Assembly (NCBI RefSeq): GCF_016889705.1
Contig: NZ_CP069526.1
Location: 2,418,001-2,482,000 of the forward strand
DNA: 64,000 bases
Direction of reading: 5' to 3'
Origin: Amycolatopsis sp. FDAARGOS 1241
GTDB lineage: Bacteria; Actinomycetota; Actinomycetes; Mycobacteriales; Pseudonocardiaceae
Positions 51,913-59,772 of the stretch are shown in pieces. The translations under genes were made by a program, and so were the position numbers. Below the pieces are notes generated by a model. It did no database searches. It saw only the letters and a program-made list of their open reading frames with translations, and was not told the DNA's origin. Each line of letters begins with the position of its first letter. Position 1 is the first letter of the stretch.

Positions 51913-51954
51913 ACGGCGGTGACGGGGCCTTTGCCCAGGTCACCGCCGTTTTTT
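51913..51954 (+). terminator. Rho-independent terminator after the IclR gene
   Basis: Perfect 11-base arms (ACGGCGGTGAC at 51913-51923, GTCACCGCCGT at 51939-51949) followed by TTTTTT to 51954. It lies 15 bp after the IclR stop and separates it from the ferredoxin operon. Confidence 0.9.
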
Positions 51955-52018
51955 CGTGCCCGCGCGCGGCCCGGCCGGGGTCACTCGGCCGACTGGATCC
52001 GCCTGTTGAGGCTTGCCG

Positions 52019-52033
52019 TTCTGCTGTGCAGAA
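52019..52033. promoter_or_regulatory. Short palindrome before the ferredoxin operon
   Basis: TTCTGC-TGT-GCAGAA, perfect 6-base arms, 55 bp upstream of the ferredoxin start. Size and symmetry fit an IclR-type operator; the IclR gene ends 122 bp upstream. Confidence 0.4.
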
Positions 52034-52087
52034 GACTACTCTTCCGATTGCGATCGTCACAGAGACGCCATATGAGAGGAGAACGAG

Positions 52088-52285
52088 ATGCCGGTTGTTC
52101 ACGCGGATCGCGCGAAGTGCAAGGGCTGGGCGAACTGCGTGGCGGGCGCCGACGACGTGTTCGACATCGACGACGACGGCGTGGTCACGCTGCTGCGCGA
52201 GTCCATCGCGCCGGACGAGGTGGGGCGCGTCGGCGAAGTCGCCCGTACGTGCCCGGAGGCGGCGCTGGCGGTGGACGAGGCATGA
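52088..52285 (+). CDS. P450-type [3Fe-4S] ferredoxin
   Basis: 65 aa. Cys11, Cys17 and Cys55 (AKCKGWANC ... RTCPEAAL); the position that would supply a fourth ligand is Trp14, typical of [3Fe-4S] ferredoxins that feed cytochromes P450. Overlaps the reductase start by 4 bp. AGGAGAACGAG precedes the ATG. No P450 gene is in the window. Confidence 0.9.
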   Translation: MPVVHADRAKCKGWANCVAGADDVFDIDDDGVVTLLRESIAPDEVGRVGEVARTCPEAALAVDEA

Positions 52286-53499
52286 AACCGGGCACGGTCG
52301 TCGTCGGGGCGTCGGTCGCCGGCGTGCGCGTGGCGCAGGCCTTGCGGTCCCACGGCCACGAGGGCCGGATCGTCCTGGTGGGCCAGGAGGACGAGCTCCC
52401 GTACGACAAACCGCCGCTGTCGAAGGGCGTCCTCGCGGGGTCGGCCGGGCTCGACGACGTCCGGCTGCTCACCACGGAGGAGGCCGCCGACGCCGGCATC
52501 GAGCTGGAGCTGGGGCGCGCCGCGACCCGGCTCGACCTGGCCGGCTCCGTCGTCCACCTCGCCGGGGGGACGGCGCTGCCGTACACCGACCTGGTGATCG
52601 CCACCGGGGCGGGCGCGCGGCCGGCCGGCTGGGAGCACCTCGACGGCGTCCACGTGCTGCGCACTGCAGCCGACGCGGTCGCGCTGCGCGAAGACCTCGG
52701 CCGCGGCGGCCCGCTCGTCGTCATCGGCGGCGGCTTCATCGGCGCCGAGGTCGCGGCCACCGCCCGCGGACTCGGCCTGACCGACGTGACGGTGCTCGAC
52801 GCGACGCCGACCTTGCTCGCGCGCTCGGTGCCCGCCGTCGTCGGGGACCGGGTCGCCGAACTGCACCGGCGCAACGGCGTGCAGGTGCGGCTCGGCGTGA
52901 AGGTGGACAGCGTCGACCGGATCGGCGGCGGGCTGCGGATCCGGCTCGCCGACGGGTCCGAAGTGGACGCCGCCACCGTGGTCGTCGGGATCGGCGCGGT
53001 GCCCAACGACGCGTGGGTGGCGGGCTCCGGGCTGAAGGTCGACGACGGCATCGTCTGCGACCGCTTCGGCCGCGCCGCGCCGCACGTGTTCGCCGTCGGC
53101 GACGTGTCCCGCTGGCAGGCGTCCCGCCACGGCAGTGCCGTGCGGGTCGAGCACTGGACCAACGCGGTCGAACAGGCGGCGGCGGTCGCACACACCCTCG
53201 CGCACCCCGAAGACCCGCGGGCACACACCCCCGTCGATTACGTCTGGACCGACCAGTACGACTGGAAGGTGCAGATCGCCGGCACCCCCGTCGCCGGCAC
53301 CGAAGGCCGGCTTTTCGAGCGGGCCGGAGACAAGTTCGCCACCGTCTTCGGCACCGCGGACCGCTTCGCCGGCGCGGTCGTCGTCAACTGGCCCAAAGCA
53401 CTCGTCGGCTGCCGGCGTGCGCTCGCGGCCGCAACCCCGGCGGCGGAGGTCTGCGAGCACCTCAACCGCCTGGCCCCAGTTTCCGAAGTGGCCCTCTGA
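52282..53499 (+). CDS. Ferredoxin reductase (FAD, NAD(P)H)
   Basis: 405 aa. GTVVVGASVAGVRVAQALRS (FAD), DELPYDKPPLSKGVLAG, NADH motif LVVIGGGFIGAEVAATARGL near 140 and VFAVGDVSRWQ near 265, then the rubredoxin/ferredoxin-reductase tail VDYVWTDQYDWKVQIAGTPV. Works with the ferredoxin upstream to deliver electrons to an oxygenase encoded elsewhere. Start chosen by ATGA overlap. Confidence 0.9.
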   Translation: MKPGTVVVGASVAGVRVAQALRSHGHEGRIVLVGQEDELPYDKPPLSKGVLAGSAGLDDVRLLTTEEAADAGIELELGRAATRLDLAGSVVHLAGGTALPYTDLVIATGAGARPAGWEHLDGVHVLRTAADAVALREDLGRGGPLVVIGGGFIGAEVAATARGLGLTDVTVLDATPTLLARSVPAVVGDRVAELHRRNGVQVRLGVKVDSVDRIGGGLRIRLADGSEVDAATVVVGIGAVPNDAWVAGSGLKVDDGIVCDRFGRAAPHVFAVGDVSRWQASRHGSAVRVEHWTNAVEQAAAVAHTLAHPEDPRAHTPVDYVWTDQYDWKVQIAGTPVAGTEGRLFERAGDKFATVFGTADRFAGAVVVNWPKALVGCRRALAAATPAAEVCEHLNRLAPVSEVAL

Positions 53500-53510
53500 A
53501 AGGAGCCGAA

Positions 53511-53897
53511 GTGGACTACGTCCTCAACCCGGGTGACATCTCCTGGCACCGCCTCGAAAAGCCCGGGTTCCCCGGCATCGGGTTCGAGTTCAGCGAAAGC
53601 GTGGTCGACGCCGACTACACGTCCGTCTACAGTGTCCAGCTCTCGAAGATCGGCCCGGGCGGCAAGTCGAAGCTGCACCGCGACCCCTACAACCACGCGT
53701 TCTACGTGACCGCGGGCAGCGGTTCGGTGCGCATCGGCAAGGATTCGTGGGACGTCGAGGTCGGCAGCGTCATCAAGATCCCCGCCGGCGAGATCCACGG
53801 GTTCTCCAACACCGGCGAGACCGACCTCGAATTCGTCGTGATCTACGACCCGCCCTACGTCGCGGGCACCGACCCGGTGCAGACGCTCGAGAACTGA
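53511..53897 (+). CDS. Small cupin protein
   Basis: 128 aa. GGKSKLHRDPYNHAFYVTAG (motif 1) and IPAGEIHGFSNTG (motif 2) give a likely metal site. It follows the reductase by 11 bp with AAAGGAG before the GTG, so it belongs to the same operon. Possibly a dioxygenase, isomerase or ligand-binding cupin of the same pathway. Confidence 0.78.
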   Translation: MDYVLNPGDISWHRLEKPGFPGIGFEFSESVVDADYTSVYSVQLSKIGPGGKSKLHRDPYNHAFYVTAGSGSVRIGKDSWDVEVGSVIKIPAGEIHGFSNTGETDLEFVVIYDPPYVAGTDPVQTLEN

Positions 53898-54000
53898 CCC
53901 CGCCCCTGACCGCCCGCGGGGACGTGCCGCCACCGGGGCGTCCCCGCCGGTCCCCACCCCGCTTCCCCCGTTCGCCCACATGAGACCCACCGGAGTGTCC

Positions 54001-55323
54001 ATGTCCAGCACCGCCGCAACTGCCTCGTCGAGCTTGCGCAGATCCGTTCTCGTCAGCCTCGCCGGATCCGCGATCGAGTGGTACGACTTCTTCGTCTACG
54101 CCTCGGCGACCGCGCTGGTGTTCACCAAGCTGTTCTTCCCGGCGAGCGACCCCTTCGCCGGCACCCTGCTCGCGTTCAGCACCTTCGCCGTCGGCTTCGT
54201 GGTCCGGCCCGTGGGTGCGGCCCTGTTCGGCCACTTCGGCGACCGCGTCGGCCGCAAACCCGCGCTCGTCACGGCGATGCTCATCATGGGTGGCGCGACG
54301 ACCGCTGTCGGGCTCCTGCCGCCCTACTCGGCGATCGGCAGCGCCGCCCCGATCCTGCTCGTCGTGCTGCGCCTCGTGCAGGGGCTCGCGCTCGGCGGCC
54401 AGTGGGGCGGTGCCGTGCTGCTCGTGACCGAGAACGCGCCGGAGCGCCGCCGCGGGTTCTACGGCAGCTTCGCCCAGCTGGGCGTGCCGATCGCGCTGAT
54501 CCTCTCGAACGTCGTGTTCCTCGTCGTGTCGGCGGCACTGCGGGACGACGCGTTCCTCGGGTGGGGCTGGCGGATCCCGTTCCTGCTGAGCATCGTGCTC
54601 GTCGGCGTCGCGCTCTACGCGCAGAGCCGCGTCGAGGAGCACGCGCCGGACCGATCGCGCCACGAAGGCCGCGCGCCGCTGGTCGAGCTGCTGCGCCGCT
54701 ACCCGCGCCAGATCCTGTTCGCGGCCGGCGCCACGATGGTCGGCGGCACCAGCTACTACCTGCTGGCCGTGTACCTCGTCTCGTACGCCACCGGGCACCT
54801 GAACCAGTCGCGCGGCACCGTCCTCATCGGAGTGCTGGTGTCCGCCGTCGTGTGCGCGCTGGTGATGTCCGCGTTCGCCGCGTGGTCCGACGTGGTCGGC
54901 CGGCGCCGCGTCTTCCTGCTGGGCGCGGGACTGCTGGCGGTGTGGGCGTTCCCCCTGTTCTGGCTCGTCGAATCGGGCTCACCCGTGCTCGTCGGCCTGG
55001 GGCTCGTGGTCGGGCAGGCGTTCTTCGCCATGACCTACGGCCCGTCGCCCGCCCTGTTCGCGGAACTGTTCGGCGAACGTGTGCGCTACACCGGGATTTC
55101 GCTGGGCTACCAGCTCGGCTCCGTCCTCGGCGGCGCGTTCGCCCCGATCATCTCCACGACCCTCCTGGCGGGCACGAACTGGTCCGGCTCCATCGCGCTG
55201 TACGTGATCGCGGTGTGCGCGGTGTCCTTCGTCGCCGTGTGGTTCGCGCCCGCCCGCGCGGAGGGGTCGGGCGTCGTGGGTCACGTCCTCGTCGCCTCGC
55301 CAGGAACCGACGACGCTCACTGA
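54001..55323 (+). CDS. MFS metabolite:proton symporter (ProP/ShiA type)
   Basis: 440 aa, 12 helices. SLAGSAIEWYDFFVYASATA, FGHFGDRVGRKPALVTAML and LGGQWGGAVLLVTENAPERR are diagnostic of the MHS subfamily (alpha-ketoglutarate, shikimate, aromatic-acid importers). ATG 54001 preferred: CGGAG lies just upstream, whereas the ATG at 53980 has nothing. Likely imports the substrate of the upstream redox genes. Confidence 0.87.
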   Translation: MSSTAATASSSLRRSVLVSLAGSAIEWYDFFVYASATALVFTKLFFPASDPFAGTLLAFSTFAVGFVVRPVGAALFGHFGDRVGRKPALVTAMLIMGGATTAVGLLPPYSAIGSAAPILLVVLRLVQGLALGGQWGGAVLLVTENAPERRRGFYGSFAQLGVPIALILSNVVFLVVSAALRDDAFLGWGWRIPFLLSIVLVGVALYAQSRVEEHAPDRSRHEGRAPLVELLRRYPRQILFAAGATMVGGTSYYLLAVYLVSYATGHLNQSRGTVLIGVLVSAVVCALVMSAFAAWSDVVGRRRVFLLGAGLLAVWAFPLFWLVESGSPVLVGLGLVVGQAFFAMTYGPSPALFAELFGERVRYTGISLGYQLGSVLGGAFAPIISTTLLAGTNWSGSIALYVIAVCAVSFVAVWFAPARAEGSGVVGHVLVASPGTDDAH

Positions 55324-55328
55324 CCCAC

Positions 55329-55370
55329 GGTCTTCGGCGGCCGGCGCGCGACCGCCGGCCGCCGAAGACC
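55329..55370 (+). terminator. Long GC hairpin after the MFS gene
   Basis: Two perfect 18-base arms (55329-55346 and 55353-55370) with a 6-base loop, 5 bp after the stop codon. No T-run, as often in high-GC actinomycetes. Also marks the boundary to the IS481 element. Confidence 0.75.
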
Positions 55371-55500
55371 ACCGGCCGGCTAGGTGTTCTGTCTGGGGAG
55401 GTTGCGATCCGGCGACACGTGATCGGATGATCTTGGTGTGAGGGAGGGCCTCCGGGTTCGGTGTGGATTGCGACGTCTACACCGACCAACGGAGGCCCTC

Positions 55501-56213
55501 GTGACTCACGCTCACGGACCCCTGACGCCGACCGGGAGATTGCGCCTGGCCCGTAGTGTCGTGGACGAGGAGTGGCCGTTGCGGCGGGCCGCGGAGCGGT
55601 TCCAGGTGTCGGTGTCGACCGCCGCGCGGTGGGCCGGCCGCTACCGCGACTGCGGTGTCGCGGGGATGGCGGATCGGTCATCGCGCCCGCTCACCAGCCC
55701 GCACCGGACACCGACCCGCACCGAGCGGCAGGTGATCAAGGTCCGGATCGCTCGCCGGTGGGCCCGGCCCGGATCGGCTACCTTCTGGGCCATAATCCGT
55801 CCACGGTGCACCGGATCCTGACGTGCTACCAGCTCGCCCGGCTGGCTCAGCTGGATCGAGCCACCGGCCGGCCGGTTCGCCGCTACGAGCACGCCGCACC
55901 CGGTGATCTGGTGCATGTCGACATCAAAAAGCTGGGCAACATCCCGACGGCGGTGGCCACAAGATTCATGGCCGCCTCATCGGCAGCCGTCACCGCCGCG
56001 CCCACCGCGACGAGGCCCGGCCTCGCGTCCTCAGCAACCGCCCGAACCTGGGCCACAGCTACCTGCACAACGCGCCGTCGACGACCACAGCAGACTTGCC
56101 TACACCGAGATCCTGCCCGATGAAACCAAGGAAACCGCGGCCGCGTTTCTGGACCCGAGCCCACGCGTTCTTCACCAGCTGCGGCATCACCGTCCCGCGG
56201 GTGCTGACCGACA
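55501..56213 (+). pseudogene. IS481 transposase, N-terminal part
   Basis: GTG 55501 starts HAHGPLTPTGRLRLARSVVD and RAAERFQVSVSTAARWAGRY (helix-turn-helix). A shift near 55770 leads to ARIGYLLGHNPSTVHRILTC and LVHVDIKKLGNIP (first catalytic Asp). A further shift gives AVDDHSRLAYTEILPDETKE (second Asp), then CGITVPRVLTD before the IS110 junction at 56213. At least two frameshifts plus the insertion: inactive. Confidence 0.8.
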
Positions 56214-56510
56214 TTCAAGCTGGGTGTGCGGCGTTGAGCCTGTCTCGTCGGCCGGCGGGAGGGATCGGGGTCGTCCGGCACCCGCCTGTGAACGTTGTTT
56301 GACCGAGTGGAGCGCTGCGCGACTCCTTGCCTGTTGACCATGCTGGCGGGCGGGGCCACTGCCGGAGTTCGAGATGCCCTGTTAGGAACCCGGTGACCAT
56401 GTCCTGATCGAGGCGGATGTGGATCCCTGTTAGCGAATGTCTGGTGCGGCTCGGACTCCCACGGCGGTGCGGCGGCCGGATCCGAATTCACGCGAGCAAG
56501 GGAGCCGGCA
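56214..56510 (+). ncRNA. Candidate bridge RNA of the IS110 element
   Basis: In IS110-group elements the long non-coding left end encodes an RNA with loops that pair with target and donor. Here, in the expected order, are TGACCGA (56300-56306), identical to the target left of the core; GTTG (56333-56336), complementary to CAAC at the core and right target; TTAGGAAC (56382-56389), identical to the element's right end beside the core (TTAGGAACG-CA); and GAATG (56435-56439), complementary to the left end CATTC. Exact RNA ends are not visible. Short matches could be chance individually; their order is the main support. Confidence 0.55.
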
Positions 56511-57899
56511 TTGATCGTTCGGATGGGCATCGACCTCGCGGTCCGCGCGCAGCACCAAGCCAGCATGGCCGACGAGCAGGGACGCGTGCTCTGGTCCGGG
56601 CACCGTTTCCGCACCCGCAGCGAGGAACTGGATCGGTTGTGGGCACGGCTGCCCGACGGCGTCACGGCTGCGGAGGTGACGGTCGTGATGGAGCCGACCC
56701 GCAACGCGTGGGTTCCGTTGGCCGCGTGGTTTCGCCGACGGGGCGCGACGGTGGTGCTGGTGTCCGCAGAGCGGTCGGCGGATCTGCGCGCCTACTACGC
56801 CAAACACACCAAGAGCGACCGGATGGACTCGGTCCTGCTGGCCCGGCTGCCGTTGCTGCACCCCGAAGGACTCCATCCCGAGCGGGGCACGGGGCCGGGC
56901 GATCCGCTGCGGCGCGCGACGAAACTGCACTCCACGCTGGTCCAGCGCCGCACCGCCGGCCTCGCCCGGCTCGATGCGCTGCTGGAGATCCTGGGACCGG
57001 ACTGGCATGCCGCCCTCAGCGGCGATCTGGCGAACAAGACTCCGCTGCGGTTCCTCGCCGCCGGCTACGCCGACCCACACGCCGTCCGTCGCCTCGGCCG
57101 TGCGCGGTTGGCCCGATTCTTCTACCGGCACTCCCGCGGCGCCTGGGGCGACCCGGAAGCCGACAGGGTCCTGGCCGCAGCCGCCGCGACCACCGAATTG
57201 TGGGGCGAGGAACTGGCCTTTGCCGAGCTGGCCGACGACATCGCCGTCGAAGCCCGCCTCGCGCTGGCGATCACCGATGAAATCAAAGATGTCGACGAAC
57301 GTATCGCCGTCCTGGTCGCCGAACGTGACCCCGAAGGGCTCATCACCTCCGCGCCCGGCGTCGGACCCGTGACCGGGGCAGTCATTCTCGGACGGCTCGG
57401 CAACGTCAACCGGTTCTCGTCCTTGGCAGCAGTCCGCGGTTTCAGCGGCCTTATTCCGTCGCTGAACGCGTCCGGCGTCTCCGGCAGCCACGGCGGCCCG
57501 ACCAAACGCGGCGACGCCCTGCTCCGCGAAGCATTGTTCATGGCCGCCAGCCAGGCGCGCCGCCACGACCCCACCTTGGCCGCGAAGTATCACCGGCTGA
57601 TGGTCGAAGCCGGCAAGCACCACAACTCTGCGCTCTGCCACATCGCAACCACCCTGCTGACCCGCATCGCATCATGCTGGAAAAACCACACGCCCTACCA
57701 GCTGCGCGACGTCAACGGCACACCCGTCACCGCGATCCAAGCCGGCGACATCATCGCCCAGCGATACACCGTTCCGGAAGACATTCGCCGATCACACAGG
57801 ACAACCGGAGTGGGGACGGGCCAGCGAAACAAGAAGTCGCCAAGCGCTCCATCGACCGGCCCGTCCAACACCCACGCTAAACCCCACCAAGCGGCTTGA
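56511..57899 (+). CDS. IS110-family transposase (DEDD plus Transposase_20)
   Basis: 462 aa, apparently intact. RuvC-like DEDD residues Asp8 (MGIDLAV), Glu61 (VVMEPTRNAW), Asp103 and Asp106 (KSDRMDSVLLA), then the C-terminal Transposase_20 domain APGVGPVTGAVILGRLG and ASGVSGSHGGPTKRGDALLR, where Ser321 is the likely nucleophile by analogy with IS621. The TTG start has AGGGAG upstream and gives the normal family N-terminus. Being whole inside a ruined IS481, it is the younger element and may still move. Confidence 0.9.
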   Translation: MIVRMGIDLAVRAQHQASMADEQGRVLWSGHRFRTRSEELDRLWARLPDGVTAAEVTVVMEPTRNAWVPLAAWFRRRGATVVLVSAERSADLRAYYAKHTKSDRMDSVLLARLPLLHPEGLHPERGTGPGDPLRRATKLHSTLVQRRTAGLARLDALLEILGPDWHAALSGDLANKTPLRFLAAGYADPHAVRRLGRARLARFFYRHSRGAWGDPEADRVLAAAAATTELWGEELAFAELADDIAVEARLALAITDEIKDVDERIAVLVAERDPEGLITSAPGVGPVTGAVILGRLGNVNRFSSLAAVRGFSGLIPSLNASGVSGSHGGPTKRGDALLREALFMAASQARRHDPTLAAKYHRLMVEAGKHHNSALCHIATTLLTRIASCWKNHTPYQLRDVNGTPVTAIQAGDIIAQRYTVPEDIRRSHRTTGVGTGQRNKKSPSAPSTGPSNTHAKPHQAA

Positions 57900-57916
57900 C
57901 ATCCCTTAGGAACGCA

Positions 57917-58204
57917 ACGGATCCTGCTACCGCTCACGCCTGCGGCGCGACACGCTGCGCGACGCGGAGATCATCCACAAACGCACCCGGCCCCACCGCC
58001 CACAGACCAACGGCAAAGTGGAGCGCTTCACCCGCACCCTGCTCGATGCATGGGCCTACCACCAGCCCTACCCATCAGAAACCGAACGACGCCAAGCACT
58101 ACCACACTGCCTACACGCCTACAAACCACCAACGCGGCCACACCGCACTCGCAGGCCAACCACCCGCCACCCGCGTCCCCAACCTCACCGGGCAATACAG
58201 CTAG
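57917..58204 (+). pseudogene. IS481 transposase, C-terminal part
   Basis: Continues the IS481 frame after the IS110 element: IIHKRTRPHRPQTNGKVERF with the third catalytic residue (Glu in NGKVERF), then TLLDAWAYHQPYPSETERRQ. A frameshift near 58120 breaks the usual ending HTALAGQPPATRVPNLTGQY, present in the alternative frame. Confidence 0.8.
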
Positions 58205-58650
58205 ATCACGACGTTGCAGTAGAGCCGATGCCCGTCGGCCACCGCGCCCTTGGCCAGGACGGCGAGTTCCTTCAGGAAGGCGACGAGGTGCTCGAGTTCG
58301 CCACTTTCGTTCCGGGCGATGAAGGCGACGGCGGCGGCGTGCAACGCGTTGTCGTCGGCGGTCGCCAGCGAGTCGCGGAACGTGTCGGCCAGAGACACCA
58401 CGCAGACTTCGCCATCGCTGTCGCCTTCTTGCGCGACCTCCGGACAGTGGTGCGGATCGTCCTCGCGACCTCGTCGACCGTCCGCCCGGTCAGGGCCGCC
58501 TCGACCGGCAGCAGTTCGTAGAACGGATCGGCCCCTTTGACGGTGAGTTCGGGGTAATTTCCGCACCGGGCCGCGGCCTGATCCGCGAACGTCCCGGGCT
58601 GCCATCGCGTCGTCGACGGCCACGAAGTAGTCGTACAGCACCCGCAGAGA
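58201..58650 (-). pseudogene. Frameshifted gene of unknown family
   Basis: Three frames combine into one soluble protein of about 145 aa: LYDYFVAVDDAMAA (near 58640), then AARCGNYPELTVKGADPFYE and AALTGRTVDEVARTIRTTV (58570-58440), then SLADTFRDSLATADDNALHA and LVAFLKELAVLAKGAVADGH to the end at 58201. Composition and codon use look protein-coding, but I recognise no family. It lies immediately at the edge of the IS481 element, perhaps damaged with it. Confidence 0.5.
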
Positions 58651-58731
58651 CCAGCGGGCGGGCGCGAACCCCTCCCGCAGCCGAACGCGGTGTCACTCGG
58701 CTGCCGCGTGATTCGCGCCCGCCTCGCAGAA

Positions 58732-59769
58732 TCAGGCGCTCCGGGCCGCGTCCTCGTCGCCTCGCCACGGGCCGATCACGGGACCGGGGTCTTCCGCCGC
58801 TGGTCCCCGGCTTCCGAAGACGACCGGTCGGCGGGGAGTGAAGTCGTGGTGCAGCTGGAAGACGTCGAAGCGGTTGTAGGCCCCGATGATGTCGTGCATC
58901 TGCTTGGGCTGGATGCAGCGGGCCAGGTCGATCTCGGCGTACACGATGCCTTCCTCGTCGACCAGCGGCTCGACGACCGGGTTGCCGTCGGGGCCGAAGA
59001 TCCCCGACAGGGCACTGTGCGGGCGGCGCATCAGCTTGGCGATGTCTGCGTCGTCACCGGCGGCGATCTCGACCATCTCGTCGGTGATCGTGGAGCACGC
59101 GACGACGGAGAACAGCTTGCCCTCGAAGGCGTGCGCGGCGCTGCGCACCGCGATGGCCTGCGCCATGTCGTAGTCCGCGGGCGCGACGGGCAGCGCGATG
59201 TAGCCGGCGACGTGCACCAGTTCCCCCTGCGCCAGCAAGGAAAACCGCGCGAGCGTGTTCGTGTTCTCGCCGCACGCGAGCGCGCCGAGCGGGCCGACGG
59301 CGGAGTCGAGCACGCGCACGGTGCTGCCGTCGCCGCCGCCCCACGTGAGCTTCTCCGCCCACGTGGGCACGAGCTTGCGGTGCACGTTGAGCACCGAACC
59401 GTCGGGCCCGATGGTGACGACGCTGTTGTAGATCAGCCCGAGGCTGTGGCGGCTGCGCTCGTTGACACCGATGACCACCGTGGTCTTCGTGGCCGCCGCG
59501 GCCGCGCGCAACGCGTCCAGGTGCGGGCCGGGGACGTCGATGGCGCAGCGGTACAGGCGTTCGTACCACGGCGAGCCCTGCACGGGGTTCATCGTCCAGT
59601 TCCAGTACGGGTAACCGGGCACGAACACCTCGGGGAACGCGATCAGCGAGGCGCCGTGGGAGGCGGCTTCGGTGATGAGCGAGACGGCCTTGGCGACCGT
59701 CGCGTCGGTGTCGAGGTACACGGGCGCGGCCTGCACGGCGGCGGCGGTGAAGCGGGGGAACTCTTCCAC
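58732..59769 (-). CDS. Nitrilase-family carbon-nitrogen hydrolase
   Basis: 345 aa. Catalytic triad visible: Glu47 (IAFPEVFVPGYP), Lys132 (VHRKLVPTWAE), Cys166 (GALACGENTNTLAR). The CGENTNTL motif and length point to true aliphatic/aromatic nitrilases, converting a nitrile to a carboxylic acid and ammonia. GTG start 3 bp after the flavoprotein stop, so it is the last gene of the minus-strand operon. It might generate the aromatic acid used by its neighbours. Confidence 0.87.
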   Translation of the reverse strand: MEEFPRFTAAAVQAAPVYLDTDATVAKAVSLITEAASHGASLIAFPEVFVPGYPYWNWTMNPVQGSPWYERLYRCAIDVPGPHLDALRAAAAATKTTVVIGVNERSRHSLGLIYNSVVTIGPDGSVLNVHRKLVPTWAEKLTWGGGDGSTVRVLDSAVGPLGALACGENTNTLARFSLLAQGELVHVAGYIALPVAPADYDMAQAIAVRSAAHAFEGKLFSVVACSTITDEMVEIAAGDDADIAKLMRRPHSALSGIFGPDGNPVVEPLVDEEGIVYAEIDLARCIQPKQMHDIIGAYNRFDVFQLHHDFTPRRPVVFGSRGPAAEDPGPVIGPWRGDEDAARSA

Positions 59770-59772
59770 GGG

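Larger units (their letters stand above)
56212..57916 (+). mobile_element. IS110-family element inserted in IS481
   Basis: Comparing both flanks with the uninterrupted IS481 frame (LTDNGSCYRS) shows that the target GACCGA-CA-ACGGATCC was split at the dinucleotide CA, which is now present at both ends (56212-56213 and 57915-57916). No terminal inverted repeats and no longer target duplication, as is normal for IS110. The element is about 1.7 kb: 297 bases of non-coding left end, one transposase gene and a 15-bp right end. Confidence 0.85.
55388..58210 (+). mobile_element. IS481-family element, decayed and interrupted by IS110
   Basis: The reading frames 55501-56213 and 57917-58204, joined across the IS110 insertion, make one IS481-type transposase. 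Ends are approximate: the left end may lie near 55388-55400 and the right near 58210; clear terminal repeats were not found. A strong hairpin (arms AGGGCCTCCG 55445-55454 and CGGAGGCCCT 55490-55499, with inner pairing) stands directly before the GTG start at 55501 and probably limits translation, as in related elements. Confidence 0.75.
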
